Notes under the pieces: generated by a model
Database searches by the model: none
Seen by the model: only the letters and a program-made list of their open reading frames with translations
What the model was told of the DNA's origin: nothing
Shown here: piece by piece, positions 27,051 to 35,397 of the stretch
Layout: every line of letters starts with the position of its first letter
Numbering within the stretch: the first letter of the stretch is position 1
Position numbers and translations under genes: made by a program
Assembly: GCA_024234815.1 (NCBI GenBank)
Contig: JACKNO010000004.1
Coordinates: 124,001-188,000 of the forward strand
DNA: 64,000 nt
Direction of reading: 5' to 3'
Source: Pseudomonadales bacterium
GTDB lineage: Bacteria; Pseudomonadota; Gammaproteobacteria; Pseudomonadales; Halieaceae

Positions 27051-28048
27051 AGAGTCTGCGACTGGTAGCCGGCATCGCACTCAGCCTGATGCTCGCGCAT
27101 ACAGCGCAGGCCCATCGTTTCGCACCGTCCCTGCTGAAGGTGACCGAAATCGCCGACCAGCAGTACAGTGTGGTATGGAAAACGCCGGCGCAGGGCACCA
27201 GCAGTATCCCCCTGAGTCCCTCGTGGCCGGATTCCTGCGAGATTACCAATAGTAGCCCGCCCCATATGGAGGGTACGGGCAGGGTTATCAGCTGGCAGAT
27301 GCGTTGTGCCGAGCTCGGGGAAGACGGCCTGGTAGGCGAAACCCTGGGAGTCGATGGCCTTGCTGCCAACCAGGCATCGGCCATGGTGATGGTCAGTCTG
27401 CTGGACGGCCGCAACTACCAGCAGGTTCTCAACGCCGAGCAGGTCGAGTTCGTAATACCCGCTGAATCCAGTGCCGGGGAGGTGGCCGGTGACTATTCCC
27501 TGCTGGGTATCGAGCACATCTGGGGTGGCATGGACCACCTGCTTTTCGTGTTTGGCCTGTTGCTACTGGTAGGCGGCGGCAGCCGGCTGTTGTGGACGAT
27601 TACCGCGTTCACCCTGGGACACAGCATCACCCTGTCCCTGGTCACCCTGGGCTTTTTTGACTACCCCGTGGCAGTGGTGGAGTTCGCCATCGCACTCAGC
27701 ATATTCGTACTGGCGGTGGAGCTCACCCGCACCAGCAAGCACGATATCCTGTGGCGCAACCCGTGGTGGCTGGCGGGTGGTTTCGGCTTGTTGCACGGTA
27801 TGGGCTTTGCCGGCGCCCTCGCCGAGACGGGCCTGCCGCAGGGAAACGTGCCCCTGGCCCTGCTGTTCTTCAACGTTGGCATTGAGGTCGGCCAGATCGC
27901 CTTTATTCTGTTGGTGCTCGCCGTCTGGTTCATTATTCGACGGCCACTGGGGTCCTGGCGTGAACGCCTGATGCCGGTGCCGATTTACGTGCTGGGCGCG
28001 CTCTCCGCCATGTGGTGTATTGAGCGCGGTCTTGCGGTTTTCGCCTGA
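27047..28048 (+). CDS. HupE/UreJ-family membrane protein
   Basis: 333 residues from ATG 27047, overlapping the upstream stop (ATGA). The longer in-frame extension inside the isomerase gene is rejected. It has a signal peptide (ALSLMLAHTAQAHR), an extracytoplasmic domain to about residue 150, then about six helices with the family's conserved 'LGIEHIWGGMDHLLFVFGLLLL', 'TLGHSITLSL' and 'LLHGMGFAGAL'. The family is linked to metal (nickel/cobalt) permeation in hydrogenase and urease operons. No hydrogenase or urease gene is visible here, so function in this strain is open. Confidence 0.9.
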   Translation: MKSLRLVAGIALSLMLAHTAQAHRFAPSLLKVTEIADQQYSVVWKTPAQGTSSIPLSPSWPDSCEITNSSPPHMEGTGRVISWQMRCAELGEDGLVGETLGVDGLAANQASAMVMVSLLDGRNYQQVLNAEQVEFVIPAESSAGEVAGDYSLLGIEHIWGGMDHLLFVFGLLLLVGGGSRLLWTITAFTLGHSITLSLVTLGFFDYPVAVVEFAIALSIFVLAVELTRTSKHDILWRNPWWLAGGFGLLHGMGFAGALAETGLPQGNVPLALLFFNVGIEVGQIAFILLVLAVWFIIRRPLGSWRERLMPVPIYVLGALSAMWCIERGLAVFA

Positions 28049-28093
28049 TAATCCAGGCCCTGTCCTGTCTGTACACAAGTAGCGGAGTAGCGC

Positions 28094-29203
28094 ATGAGCG
28101 ACACCAGTATCCTGTTTAAACCTTTCACCCTGGGCAATTTGCAACTTCCCAACCGCGTCGTGATGGCGCCGATGACCCGCAACAAATCCCCGCATAATAT
28201 TCCGGGTTCCGACGTGGTGGAATACTACCGTCGCCGCGCCGCCGGCGGGGTCGGACTGATTATTACCGAGGGCACCTGCATCGATCATATTGCCGCCAGC
28301 GGATATCCCGACGTGCCTTACTTCCATGGCGCGGAGCGCCTTGCAGGCTGGCAGAAAGTTGTCGACGCGGTGCACGCCGAAGGGGGCAAGATTGCTCCGC
28401 AATTGTGGCATTGCGGTGGTATGCGCAAAGCCGGCACGCCGCCCGAGGGCGAGGTGAACGGCTACACCCCCTCGGGTATGAACGTTCCCGGCAAGGTTAA
28501 CCGCCACATCATGACGCAGCAGGATATCGACGATGTCGTGCAGGCTTTTGGCCAGGGCGCGGCGGATGCGAAAGCGCTGGGTTTCGACGCGGTGGAAATC
28601 CATGGCGCCCACGGTTACCTGGTCGACCAGTTTTTCTGGGAGGGTACCAACCAGCGCGATGACGGCTACGGTGGCTCGCTGGCCAATCGCAGCCGCTTCG
28701 CCCTCGAGGTGATCGCCGCGGTGCGCGCGGCGGTCGGGCCGGATTTCCCGATCAGCCTGCGCTGGTCCCAGTGGAAACAGCAGGAGTACACCGCGCGCCT
28801 GGCCACATCGCCGCAGGAACTCGAGCAATTTCTGTTGCCACTGTCCGCTGCCGGCGTTGATATTTTTCACTGCTCTACCCGGCGCTTCTGGGAACCGGAG
28901 TTTGCCGGCAGCGACCTGAACCTGGCGGGCTGGACCCGCAGGATAACGGGTAAGCCCGCCATTACGGTGGGCAGCGTTGGCCTTAGTACAGACTTTATTC
29001 CGGCCCCTGGCGAGACCGCGTTCAGGGAAGCGCAGCCGGCCAGTCTCGATGAACTGGTGCGGCGTCTCGAAGCGGATGAATTCGATCTGGTAGCGGTTGG
29101 CCGGGCCCTCATCGCGAATCCCGATTGGGCTGAACTCGTGGCCGGCCAGCGTGCGGCGGACCTCAAGGCATTCAATGTCGAGATGTTGGGTTCGCTTATC
29201 TAG
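28094..29203 (+). CDS. Old-yellow-enzyme-type NADH:flavin oxidoreductase
   Basis: 369 residues forming an FMN TIM barrel. Key segments are 'LPNRVVMAPMTRNKSP', 'GVGLIITEGTCID', 'QLWHCGGMRKAGTPP', and 'VEIHGAHGYLVDQFFWEGTNQRDD', the OYE signature with active-site residues. The C-terminal phosphate-binding part is 'ADEFDLVAVGRALIANPDW'. It probably reduces activated alkenes or similar xenobiotics with NAD(P)H. It is convergent with the P450 gene. Confidence 0.94.
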   Translation: MSDTSILFKPFTLGNLQLPNRVVMAPMTRNKSPHNIPGSDVVEYYRRRAAGGVGLIITEGTCIDHIAASGYPDVPYFHGAERLAGWQKVVDAVHAEGGKIAPQLWHCGGMRKAGTPPEGEVNGYTPSGMNVPGKVNRHIMTQQDIDDVVQAFGQGAADAKALGFDAVEIHGAHGYLVDQFFWEGTNQRDDGYGGSLANRSRFALEVIAAVRAAVGPDFPISLRWSQWKQQEYTARLATSPQELEQFLLPLSAAGVDIFHCSTRRFWEPEFAGSDLNLAGWTRRITGKPAITVGSVGLSTDFIPAPGETAFREAQPASLDELVRRLEADEFDLVAVGRALIANPDWAELVAGQRAADLKAFNVEMLGSLI

Positions 29204-29226
29204 CGAACATCGTCTGGCGAATGCGG

Positions 29227-29263
29227 TCCGCCGCCACTATCCCGCTCGGGGTGCGGCGGCGGA
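29227..29263. terminator. Candidate hairpin terminator between convergent genes
   Basis: Perfect 9-bp arms TCCGCCGCC (29227-29235) and GGCGGCGGA (29255-29263) fill the 66-nt gap between the OYE and P450 stop codons. There is no T-tract, so it may act as a bidirectional 3'-end structure. Confidence 0.35.
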
Positions 29264-29269
29264 TATCTG

Positions 29270-30628
29270 CTAGCTCAGGGGTTCGAGCACCAGGGGCAGG
29301 TTGTCCGTGGGTTTGGCAAACGGAAAATGCTGAATCCGGCCGGGGTATTGCCCGCTCTTGGCAAACTTGAAACGGTAGCGCAGCAGCAGGCGTGCCAGTG
29401 TCGCCTTGAACAGCATATCGGCGAAGTGCAGGCCTATGCATTTGTGCGCCCCTCCACCAAATGGCGCCCACAGGAAACTGTGTTGCTTGTGCTCTTCCCT
29501 CGTAAAACGATCCGGGTCGAACTCGTGGGGCCTGGTCCACCATTGTTCCATGCGGTGGGTGTACAGGGGCGATACCTGCACCATGGTGTGGGGCTGCAAC
29601 TTATAGCCGCCCAGTTCGACTTCCTTGACGGTGCGGCGCATCAGCATGGGAACCGGCGGGTTCATGCGCAGCGCTTCCTTGAAGCAGTGATCGAGATCGG
29701 TCACCGCTGCCAGGTCCTCATATTCCAGGTGTGGCTTCCCCAGCGCCTGCATCTCTTCCCGCAGGCGGTTCTGCCACTGCTGGTCGTGAGCCAGGTAATA
29801 GGTGGCCATGGTCAGGGCGCTGGTGGTGGTGTCGTGGGCGGCCAGCAGCAGGAAGATGAGGTGTTCACCCACCACCTTGTCGGAAAAATATTCACCCTCT
29901 TCGGTTGTTTCGTTGGCGAAAAAAGTCGCCATGTCATTGCCTGATTGGCCACGGCGCTGCGGTACCAATTCAAAAAAGAACTTCTCCAGCGCCCGGCGCC
30001 CGTTCATGCCCTTGTGGTAGAGCAGTCCAGGCCAGTCCTTGCGGATCAGTGAGAGCACGCCCTCGTTCATGTCGAGGAAGGACTGGTTGAGGGCGCGTGT
30101 TTCCTGTCCCTCCATGTCCAGGCCGAGAAAAACCTTGGCGCCGATATCCAGCAACAGGGTTTTGATATTGGGGTAGAACTGAAATTCGCTCGCTTTCCCC
30201 CAGCGGGTCATTTCCCGGTCGATAATAGGGTGCATCAGGTCCACATAGGTGCGCATTGCGTCGATCTTGAACGCTGTTTGCATAATGCGCCGGTGGAACT
30301 TGTGCTCGTCAAAATCCCGCATCAGCAATCCGCCGGCAAAGAAATCACCCAGCGGCGCGTCATAGCCCATGCGCGCGGAGAAGGTCTGGCTGGAATCCAG
30401 CATCAGCTGCTGTATGTACTCCGGGCCAAGGCCGACCACAAACTTCTGGAATGTCAGGGAAGCCTTGAATACGGGGCCGTACTTTTGATAGTTCCTGTGC
30501 AGTACCTCATAGGGATTGATAACGAAGCTGAACGTGTCTCCGATCAGCGGCAGGCCGTATTTTCCGGGAATATGGTCGAGTTGTTTGTTGTCCTTGAACC
30601 GGGTGTACTCGGGCAGGGCGAAATCCAT
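29270..30628 (-). CDS. Cytochrome P450
   Basis: 452 residues with all core P450 motifs: I-helix AAHDTTTSAL (oxygen activation), K-helix E-x-x-R in FKEALRMNPP, and the heme-binding loop FGGGAHKCIG with Cys397. The N-terminus lacks a membrane anchor, so the enzyme is soluble and needs separate ferredoxin partners, none of which is visible nearby. The substrate is not predictable; sterols, terpenoids and fatty acids are all possible. GGAG lies 6 nt before the ATG. An inverted repeat, ACTAA-N6-TTAGT (30659-30674), upstream may be a regulator site. Confidence 0.95.
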   Translation of the reverse strand: MDFALPEYTRFKDNKQLDHIPGKYGLPLIGDTFSFVINPYEVLHRNYQKYGPVFKASLTFQKFVVGLGPEYIQQLMLDSSQTFSARMGYDAPLGDFFAGGLLMRDFDEHKFHRRIMQTAFKIDAMRTYVDLMHPIIDREMTRWGKASEFQFYPNIKTLLLDIGAKVFLGLDMEGQETRALNQSFLDMNEGVLSLIRKDWPGLLYHKGMNGRRALEKFFFELVPQRRGQSGNDMATFFANETTEEGEYFSDKVVGEHLIFLLLAAHDTTTSALTMATYYLAHDQQWQNRLREEMQALGKPHLEYEDLAAVTDLDHCFKEALRMNPPVPMLMRRTVKEVELGGYKLQPHTMVQVSPLYTHRMEQWWTRPHEFDPDRFTREEHKQHSFLWAPFGGGAHKCIGLHFADMLFKATLARLLLRYRFKFAKSGQYPGRIQHFPFAKPTDNLPLVLEPLS

Positions 30629-30709
30629 GTTTGTCTCCGGTGCAGCGCAGCGCTATAAACTAATAGTTGTTAGTCTAGCATCCGGATTTTGGACCTGACA
30701 AGGGCCGCA

Positions 30710-31495
30710 TCAGCGTTTGCCGGGCCAGTTTTCGCTATCAATGAAAGGGTAGAAGGCGAGTTCGATGCCCTCCTGGACATAATCCTCGTTCTCCAGCGTT
30801 TCCCGGCGACGGACATAGCGCCCCGAGGAGGATCGGCTGTCGATGGCCTGGGTGGCGTCGATGCCGCCACGACTTGCGAATACCCGTTTGAGGTCCATGT
30901 CGTAGATGCTGATCTGTATCGATGCCACATCGACCAGCATGGCCCAGTCGAAATCCGCGGAGACCCCGGTGCCGGGACCTTGCAGGGCTGGTTTGCGGGT
31001 GACGCCGTCCCAGCGGGCCAGATGCTGCAGGCCTCCGCTGAAGGATGCCTGCAATTCAACCAGGTCAGTGAAAATAAACGCATCGAGTCCGGTGCTGCGC
31101 ATGTCATCGCGAACATTGTTCATGATCTGCACGAAAGTCTTCATATTGACCTTGCCGCTGGTGGGATCCGTCGGGTTGCCATAAATGCGGACAGCGGTAT
31201 TCCAGCGTTGCTCAAACTCTCTTTGCGGCAGTACCTTGAATCCATTTTTTTTAAGGTAGGCACTGACGCTGGCATCGATGCGCGGGGCTTCCTTTTCCAG
31301 GTAGGTGCGCGAAGGCAAACCCAGGTTCACGTGGGCGATGACCACGGTCTTGATGTCGTCGCGATCAACCCGCGCCTGGTCTATTTCGTACGGGAATACG
31401 GTGGCGTTGTAGGTTGGCGTAGAACTGCACGCCAGCATGAGGCAGGCAAGGCTCGCTGTCAGGAGGTGGCGGTGCAGGGCACTGATTCGAAGCAT
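30710..31495 (-). CDS. Putative lipoprotein of unknown function
   Basis: 261 residues with a clear lipoprotein signal peptide: basic start, hydrophobic core and lipobox LMLAC-SSTP. The mature part is soluble and mixed alpha/beta. 'IKTVVIAHVNLGLPSRTYLEKEAPRIDASVSAYLKKNGF' resembles the start of small beta-domain lipoproteins that assemble other envelope structures, but I cannot name a family. It is read in the same direction as the P450 gene, about 80 nt downstream of the P450 upstream region. It shares no overlap, so an operon is not implied. Confidence 0.75.
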   Translation of the reverse strand: MLRISALHRHLLTASLACLMLACSSTPTYNATVFPYEIDQARVDRDDIKTVVIAHVNLGLPSRTYLEKEAPRIDASVSAYLKKNGFKVLPQREFEQRWNTAVRIYGNPTDPTSGKVNMKTFVQIMNNVRDDMRSTGLDAFIFTDLVELQASFSGGLQHLARWDGVTRKPALQGPGTGVSADFDWAMLVDVASIQISIYDMDLKRVFASRGGIDATQAIDSRSSSGRYVRRRETLENEDYVQEGIELAFYPFIDSENWPGKR

Positions 31496-31601
31496 GTTGT
31501 TTTCCGATCCGCTATAGTGGCTGGCATGTTAGCAAAATCTCAGGGGCGGCACAGCTGAAGCGGCTACAAAGACGTGTTTATGAAGAAGAGTCTGTAAAAA
31601 C

Positions 31602-32381
31602 GTGCCTGTAAAACTGCATCACACACACAGTGGCGAAGGCCCTCCCGTGGTTTTGCTTCACGGCCTCTTCGGGTCGGGTAATAACCTCGGCGGGCTGGGG
31701 CGCGCGCTGCAGGATAGCCGATCTGTCTACGCGGTGGACCTTCCCAACCACGGCCGCTCCGGATGGCAGGGCGATGCGACCCTGGCAACGATGGCTGACA
31801 GCGTGGGTAACTGGATGTCACACCAGGGCATCATGCGCGCGCAGTTTGTGGGGCATTCCCTCGGCGGTAAGGTGGCCATGCAATTGGCGCTTGCGCAACC
31901 GCGACTGGTCAGCGCCGTGGTAGTGGCCGATATCGCCCCGGTGGATTACCCGCCGGGGCACGACAGTGTATTTGCCGCCCTGGACGCGGTTGCGGCGGGG
32001 CGCTGTGTTTCACGCAGTGCGGCGGCCGAATTGATGTCCGTACATTTGCAGGAGCAGCAGGTGATTCAGTTCCTGCTGACCAGCCTGCGCCGGGATGCGG
32101 ACGGCCTGTACCGCTGGCGCTTCAACCTGGAAGGCCTAAAGCGCGGCTATGCCGCGGCGTGGGCCAGGCCCGGCGCGGCAGGCACTTATCCCGGGCCGGT
32201 GCTCTTCATCAAGGGCGGGGAGTCGAACTATATACGGGAGGAGCATCGCAGCCATATCCTCAGCCTGTTTCCACAGGCCACAATGAAGATCATGCCCGGC
32301 TGCGGGCACTGGTTGCACGCCGAGCGCCCAAGCCTCTTCAACAGCCTGGTGCGACGCTTTTTGCTGGAGCAGCCAAACTGA
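31602..32381 (+). CDS. Alpha/beta hydrolase (YbfF-like esterase)
   Basis: 259 residues starting at GTG. It contains the oxyanion HG motif 'VVLLHGLFGSGNNLGGLG', 'VYAVDLPNHGRSGW' and nucleophile elbow GHSLGG with Ser86. The catalytic His is in the C-terminal GCGHWLHAERP. The order and spacing match the YbfF/YbfF-like acyl-thioester/ester hydrolases (about 255 residues). The natural substrate is unknown. It is followed by a small DUF3301-like gene on the same strand. Confidence 0.9.
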   Translation: MPVKLHHTHSGEGPPVVLLHGLFGSGNNLGGLGRALQDSRSVYAVDLPNHGRSGWQGDATLATMADSVGNWMSHQGIMRAQFVGHSLGGKVAMQLALAQPRLVSAVVVADIAPVDYPPGHDSVFAALDAVAAGRCVSRSAAAELMSVHLQEQQVIQFLLTSLRRDADGLYRWRFNLEGLKRGYAAAWARPGAAGTYPGPVLFIKGGESNYIREEHRSHILSLFPQATMKIMPGCGHWLHAERPSLFNSLVRRFLLEQPN

Positions 32382-32471
32382 GGGGCGAGATGGTTGGCGG
32401 TGTCTGCTGGCGGCTGCTAGCGCCGCGAGATAAAGGACAGTAAGCTGGCGGCATTTTGAACAGGGGGCGCA

Positions 32472-32798
32472 ATGTATTTCACCTTGGGGGACATCATTCT
32501 CGCCTTTATGTTCGGGGGGCTATGCCTTTATTTTCTCAGCGCCATACGGGTGCGGGAGCTGGCGGTGCAGGCGGTGGCAAAGGCGGGCAGGGAGGACGAT
32601 TATCAGCTCCTCGACCAGGCGGTTCACATACGTCGGATGTCGCTCAGCCGCGACCCCCTCGGGCGCTGGCGGATCTGGCGTCAGTATCGCTTCGACTATA
32701 GCTATGACGGGGTCGAGCGGCGCCAGGGCCATGTCATCATGCTCGGCAAGCAACTACAGGCGGTGGTGGTCAGCGACCAGGCGCGCACCCTGCACTGA
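32472..32798 (+). CDS. DUF3301-like small membrane-anchored protein
   Basis: 108 residues: one N-terminal helix (LGDIILAFMFGGLCLYFL) followed by a short cytoplasmic domain. 'RVRELAVQAVAKAGREDDYQLLDQAVHIRRMSLSRD...GRWRIWRQYRFDYSYDG' and 'GHVIMLGKQL' match the pattern I associate with DUF3301, common in gammaproteobacteria. Function is unknown. GGGGG lies about 6 nt upstream of the ATG, supporting this start. Confidence 0.75.
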   Translation: MYFTLGDIILAFMFGGLCLYFLSAIRVRELAVQAVAKAGREDDYQLLDQAVHIRRMSLSRDPLGRWRIWRQYRFDYSYDGVERRQGHVIMLGKQLQAVVVSDQARTLH

Positions 32799-33422
32799 CA
32801 TCCCTCCTGGGCCGGGCCTGCGGCTCGCCTCCGGCGCGACGCCGAACACTGTCGCTCCCCGGTAGGGGCGCAGAACGGCTGCAGGTGATGCTTGTGCAAA
32901 CACGTTGGTGGGGTCGAGTGCGCGATGGCAGCAGTGCCAATTCCCGGGCTGTGTGCACCGGCGTGGAAGCGGATTTCGGGGCGCAACTGGTGTGATTCAT
33001 CGACATCGGGGCGAGAGTTTCTGTAACACTTTGCGGAAATTTTTTTCCACAGATTCTGTGGATAAGTCAGTGAATAAATTGTTTAACCGGGTCCGCGAGG
33101 CAGTGGTAGCCACGATTGTTACAGATTGGTTAAAAAATATACAATGGCAATATATCTATAATAAACAATAAGTTATGAGCTATTTATAAGGTTATGTATA
33201 TGAAGCGACGCCTAAGCGTGTGATAGTTGTGTGACCATAAAATGGTGTGCATAACATTTGCAGATGTGCTACCGGGGGTAACCTTGCATGGGTATTTGGG
33301 AACACGTTACGCATAATCGAGGCGCGCCGGGAAACCGGAATTTCCGCAAGGTCTATTTCCGCAGCGTCTTCGTATTCGTCAAGTGTTTTTAGGCGTGTTA
33401 CCGAGTTGTTACAGGGCGCGCA
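32799..33422. other. Long convergent gap with AT-rich tract and DnaA-box-like motifs
   Basis: About 620 nt between converging genes. The first 200 nt are GC-rich and featureless. From 33040 the DNA becomes markedly AT-rich, especially 33120-33210. At 33047-33061 there is a 15-bp palindrome, CCACAGA-N-TCTGTGG, whose right arm extends to TGTGGATAA (33057-33065), a perfect inverse DnaA box. A second, TGTGCATAA, is at 33246-33254. No ORF of note. Confidence 0.5.
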
Positions 33423-33785
33423 TCACCACAGCTCGCCACTGTATATGCATCCACTGGTACATGTCTCACGGATTTCCACTTTGCTCAGTTGGGGCAGTCC
33501 GGGCTTCAGCTGCACCCAGATCCAGCGAGCGATATTTTCGCTGGTGGGGTTTTCCAGTCCGGGAATATCGTTCAGGTAGTAGTGGTCGAGTTGCTCGAGA
33601 ATGGGGTTGAAAGCGGTCTTGAGGTCGGCAAAGTCCATCACCCAGCCCGCCGGTACGGTAACCTTGCCCGCGACGGACAGGCGCACCTGGAACGAGTGTC
33701 CATGCAGGCGCGCACATTTATGCCCCGGTGGAACATTGGGCAGGAGGTGGGCCGCTTCGAAGTGAAACTCCTTGTAGATTTCCAT
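33423..33785 (-). CDS. queD: 6-carboxytetrahydropterin synthase
   Basis: 120 residues, the normal size of bacterial QueD. It makes 6-carboxy-tetrahydropterin from 7,8-dihydroneopterin triphosphate in queuosine biosynthesis. Zinc ligands are His13 (FEAAH), His28 and His30 (RLHGHSF), with catalytic Cys24 in GHKCARLHGH and 'LDHYYLND' plus 'NPTSENIARWIW' later. Promoter and RBS lie in the gap toward the tRNA genes. A single-gene transcript is likely. Confidence 0.95.
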   Translation of the reverse strand: MEIYKEFHFEAAHLLPNVPPGHKCARLHGHSFQVRLSVAGKVTVPAGWVMDFADLKTAFNPILEQLDHYYLNDIPGLENPTSENIARWIWVQLKPGLPQLSKVEIRETCTSGCIYSGELW

Positions 33786-33933
33786 GTCTGTGCACTCACT
33801 TTACGCTGATCCCGCGAGGGTTTGGTCCCGAGCGAGGGGCGGACGGCCGCCCGCCCGCGCAGCTCCGGATTTTACTACTAAAATCAATGGCTTTAACAAC
33901 GCAGGATTTTTTTTCGTTTTCCCGCCTCGGCAT

Positions 33934-33961
33934 TTGACAGCAATGAAAGAATCTCTATAAT
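33934..33961 (+). promoter_or_regulatory. Consensus sigma-70 promoter for the tRNA-Val/tRNA-Asp unit
   Basis: TTGACA (33934-33939), 16-nt spacer, TATAAT (33956-33961), followed by a GC-rich discriminator GCGCG. Both hexamers are perfect. The GC discriminator is what is expected for growth-rate or stringent control of stable RNA. Confidence 0.9.
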
Positions 33962-33978
33962 GCGCGTTCTCGGTTCGG

Positions 33979-34054
33979 GGGTGATTAGCTCAGCTGGGAG
34001 AGCATCTGCCTTACAAGCAGAGGGTCGGCGGTTCGATCCCGTCATCACCCACCA
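33979..34054 (+). tRNA. tRNA-Val (anticodon TAC)
   Basis: 76 nt including encoded CCA. The acceptor stem GGGTGAT/ATCACCC, D-arm TTAGCTCAGCTGGGAGAGC and T-arm with GTTCGATCC are canonical. The anticodon loop CTTACAA gives TAC (34012-34014). First of two tRNAs under one promoter. Confidence 0.97.
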
Positions 34055-34080
34055 CTTTACCGAGAGTTTCTTACTGCCGT

Positions 34081-34157
34081 GGACCGGTAGTTCAGTTGGT
34101 TAGAATGCCGGCCTGTCACGCCGGAGGTCGCGGGTTCGAGCCCCGTCCGGTCCGCCA
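34081..34157 (+). tRNA. tRNA-Asp (anticodon GTC)
   Basis: 77 nt with encoded CCA. Acceptor GGACCGG/CCGGTCC, T-arm with GTTCGAGCC, and anticodon loop CTGTCAC giving GTC (34115-34117). It lies 26 nt after tRNA-Val and marks the left edge of the accessory island. Confidence 0.97.
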
Positions 34158-34170
34158 TTGATTTTGTCTA

Positions 34171-34203
34171 AGGCCCTGTATTTTCAGGGCTTTCGTGTTT
34201 TTA
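34171..34203 (+). terminator. Rho-independent terminator of the tRNA operon
   Basis: GCCCTG (34173-34178) and CAGGGC (34185-34190) form a 6-bp stem (7 with flanking pairs) around a TATTTT loop, followed by a T-rich tail TTTCGTGTTTTT. Confidence 0.75.
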
Positions 34204-34563
34204 GGGCATAGCTTTATACCTTTTTTTATACACTTTGGGTTGATGGTGGTCGAAGCTGCGCCTCGTGTCTGCAATCGGGTGATTAACAAATACGCGCCAG
34301 CCTCAAAAAGGCAGGGCCCGAGAGCAAAATCCGCAAAAGCTGCGGGCAAAAGTAGCGGCTAATTTTTGACGCCAAAACACACCCGTAGGTAATAGATAGC
34401 TCCGACATATTCCGACCAGTACTGTGGGCTGAACTTGGGCTCGAGGTACAGTATCTCGAGATTAGCTAGGTCAATCGACTTTTCTTCGATGATTTCCGAA
34501 TTTTAGTCCGATTGTCGCCTCCCGGCAGCGTTTCCGCTATCCTCGGCGAGCACAGGGGGCATC
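34204..34563. promoter_or_regulatory. Leader of the TIR/AbiV module with a near-perfect palindrome
   Basis: About 360 nt without a credible ORF. At 34440-34460 lies a 21-bp palindrome with arms CTCGAG separated by 9 nt whose centre (TAC-N-GTA) is also symmetric; only one base pair breaks symmetry. A second inverted repeat, ATCGA-N7-TCGAT, follows at about 34473-34490. Both are within about 125 nt of the TIR-like gene start, so they are candidate operator sites. AGGGGG about 5 nt before the ATG is the RBS. Confidence 0.5.
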
Positions 34564-35397
34564 ATGCAAAAACCAAGAATGTTTGTCGCTTCATCGGTAG
34601 AGAGCCTCGATGTGGCGGACGCGATTAATGTCTATTTCGATCATGCGGCCGAGGTAACCGTATGGCGACACGGCTTCAAGCTCTCCACGGACAGTATCGC
34701 ATCATTACAGGCGCGGGCTCTCGCCTCCGACTTCGCCGTGTTCGTATTTACTCCCGACGACGTAACGACCATCCGGCAGCATAACGAGCCGACTGTCCGG
34801 GATAATGTGCTGTTCGAGTTGGGTCTTTTCATTGGTGCAATAGGGAAAGAGCGTTGCTTTATTGTGAAGCCCCGGGGCGCCGACCTCCACATACCGACTG
34901 ACTTGATTGGGCTCGCACCGGCAGATTATGACGGTAATCGTAGCGACGGAAACTTACCTGCGGCGGTCAACGCCCCGTGTACTCATATAAAGTCCCACAT
35001 CGAGGAGCTTGGGATACTTTTGCCGGGCGCTCGGGAAAAGGTTGCATCCAAAAAACCAAAGTACTCTTACCCGATTGGCCCGTCGGAACATCTGTTGATG
35101 CTGAAAATCCTCGAGCATTCAATATGCGACCCCGATGGGGCTTCCATGTGGCGAGTTGTGGACGACAAGCAAAAGCGTTTCGATGCCGTGTCCTTGATCA
35201 AGCTCGAGCGTCTAGGGATGGTAGAACGAACCATCGTGGCCGAGATGAACGGGGAATATTATGCGCTATCGCTTACGGCCGACGGTACTGACTATCTGCT
35301 CGAGAACGAACAGGAAATACGACGTATTGATGGTGGCGAGCCCGAGGCTGGCAAGCCCCAAGACTTTGACAGCTTCGACGACGACATACCGTTTTAA
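34564..35397 (+). CDS. TIR-like (Cap12/Pycsar-type, PF10137-like) nucleotide-binding protein with C-terminal winged helix
   Basis: 277 residues. Residues 5-150 match the prokaryotic TIR-like fold of PF10137: strand 'RMFVASSVES', 'VTVWRHGFKLSTDSIASL', 'SDFAVFVFTPDD', and the hallmark RDNVLFELGLFIG (79-91) with the predicted NAD-cleaving Glu85, then 'GKERCFIVKP'. These domains act as NAD+-depleting effectors in CBASS and Pycsar. Residues about 172-250 look like a winged helix (LMLKILEHSICDPDG ... ALSLTADGTDYLL). The tail is acidic (FDDDIPF). No cyclase gene is adjacent. The AbiV-like gene starts right after the stop with no gap, so the two are coupled. Function as antiphage effector is inferred. 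Confidence 0.8.
   Translation: MQKPRMFVASSVESLDVADAINVYFDHAAEVTVWRHGFKLSTDSIASLQARALASDFAVFVFTPDDVTTIRQHNEPTVRDNVLFELGLFIGAIGKERCFIVKPRGADLHIPTDLIGLAPADYDGNRSDGNLPAAVNAPCTHIKSHIEELGILLPGAREKVASKKPKYSYPIGPSEHLLMLKILEHSICDPDGASMWRVVDDKQKRFDAVSLIKLERLGMVERTIVAEMNGEYYALSLTADGTDYLLENEQEIRRIDGGEPEAGKPQDFDSFDDDIPF

Noticed and set aside
33040..33260. Chromosomal origin (oriC)
   Set aside because: Only two good DnaA boxes and no dnaA, dnaN, mnmG or rnpA neighbours. Kept as an unexplained AT-rich site instead.
34116..34349. Minus-strand frame ending in a RTGRGSNPRPPA-like string
   Set aside because: It runs antisense through the tRNA-Asp 3' end. That string is a well-known artefact of translating tRNA-Asp-type sequence, so it is not a gene.
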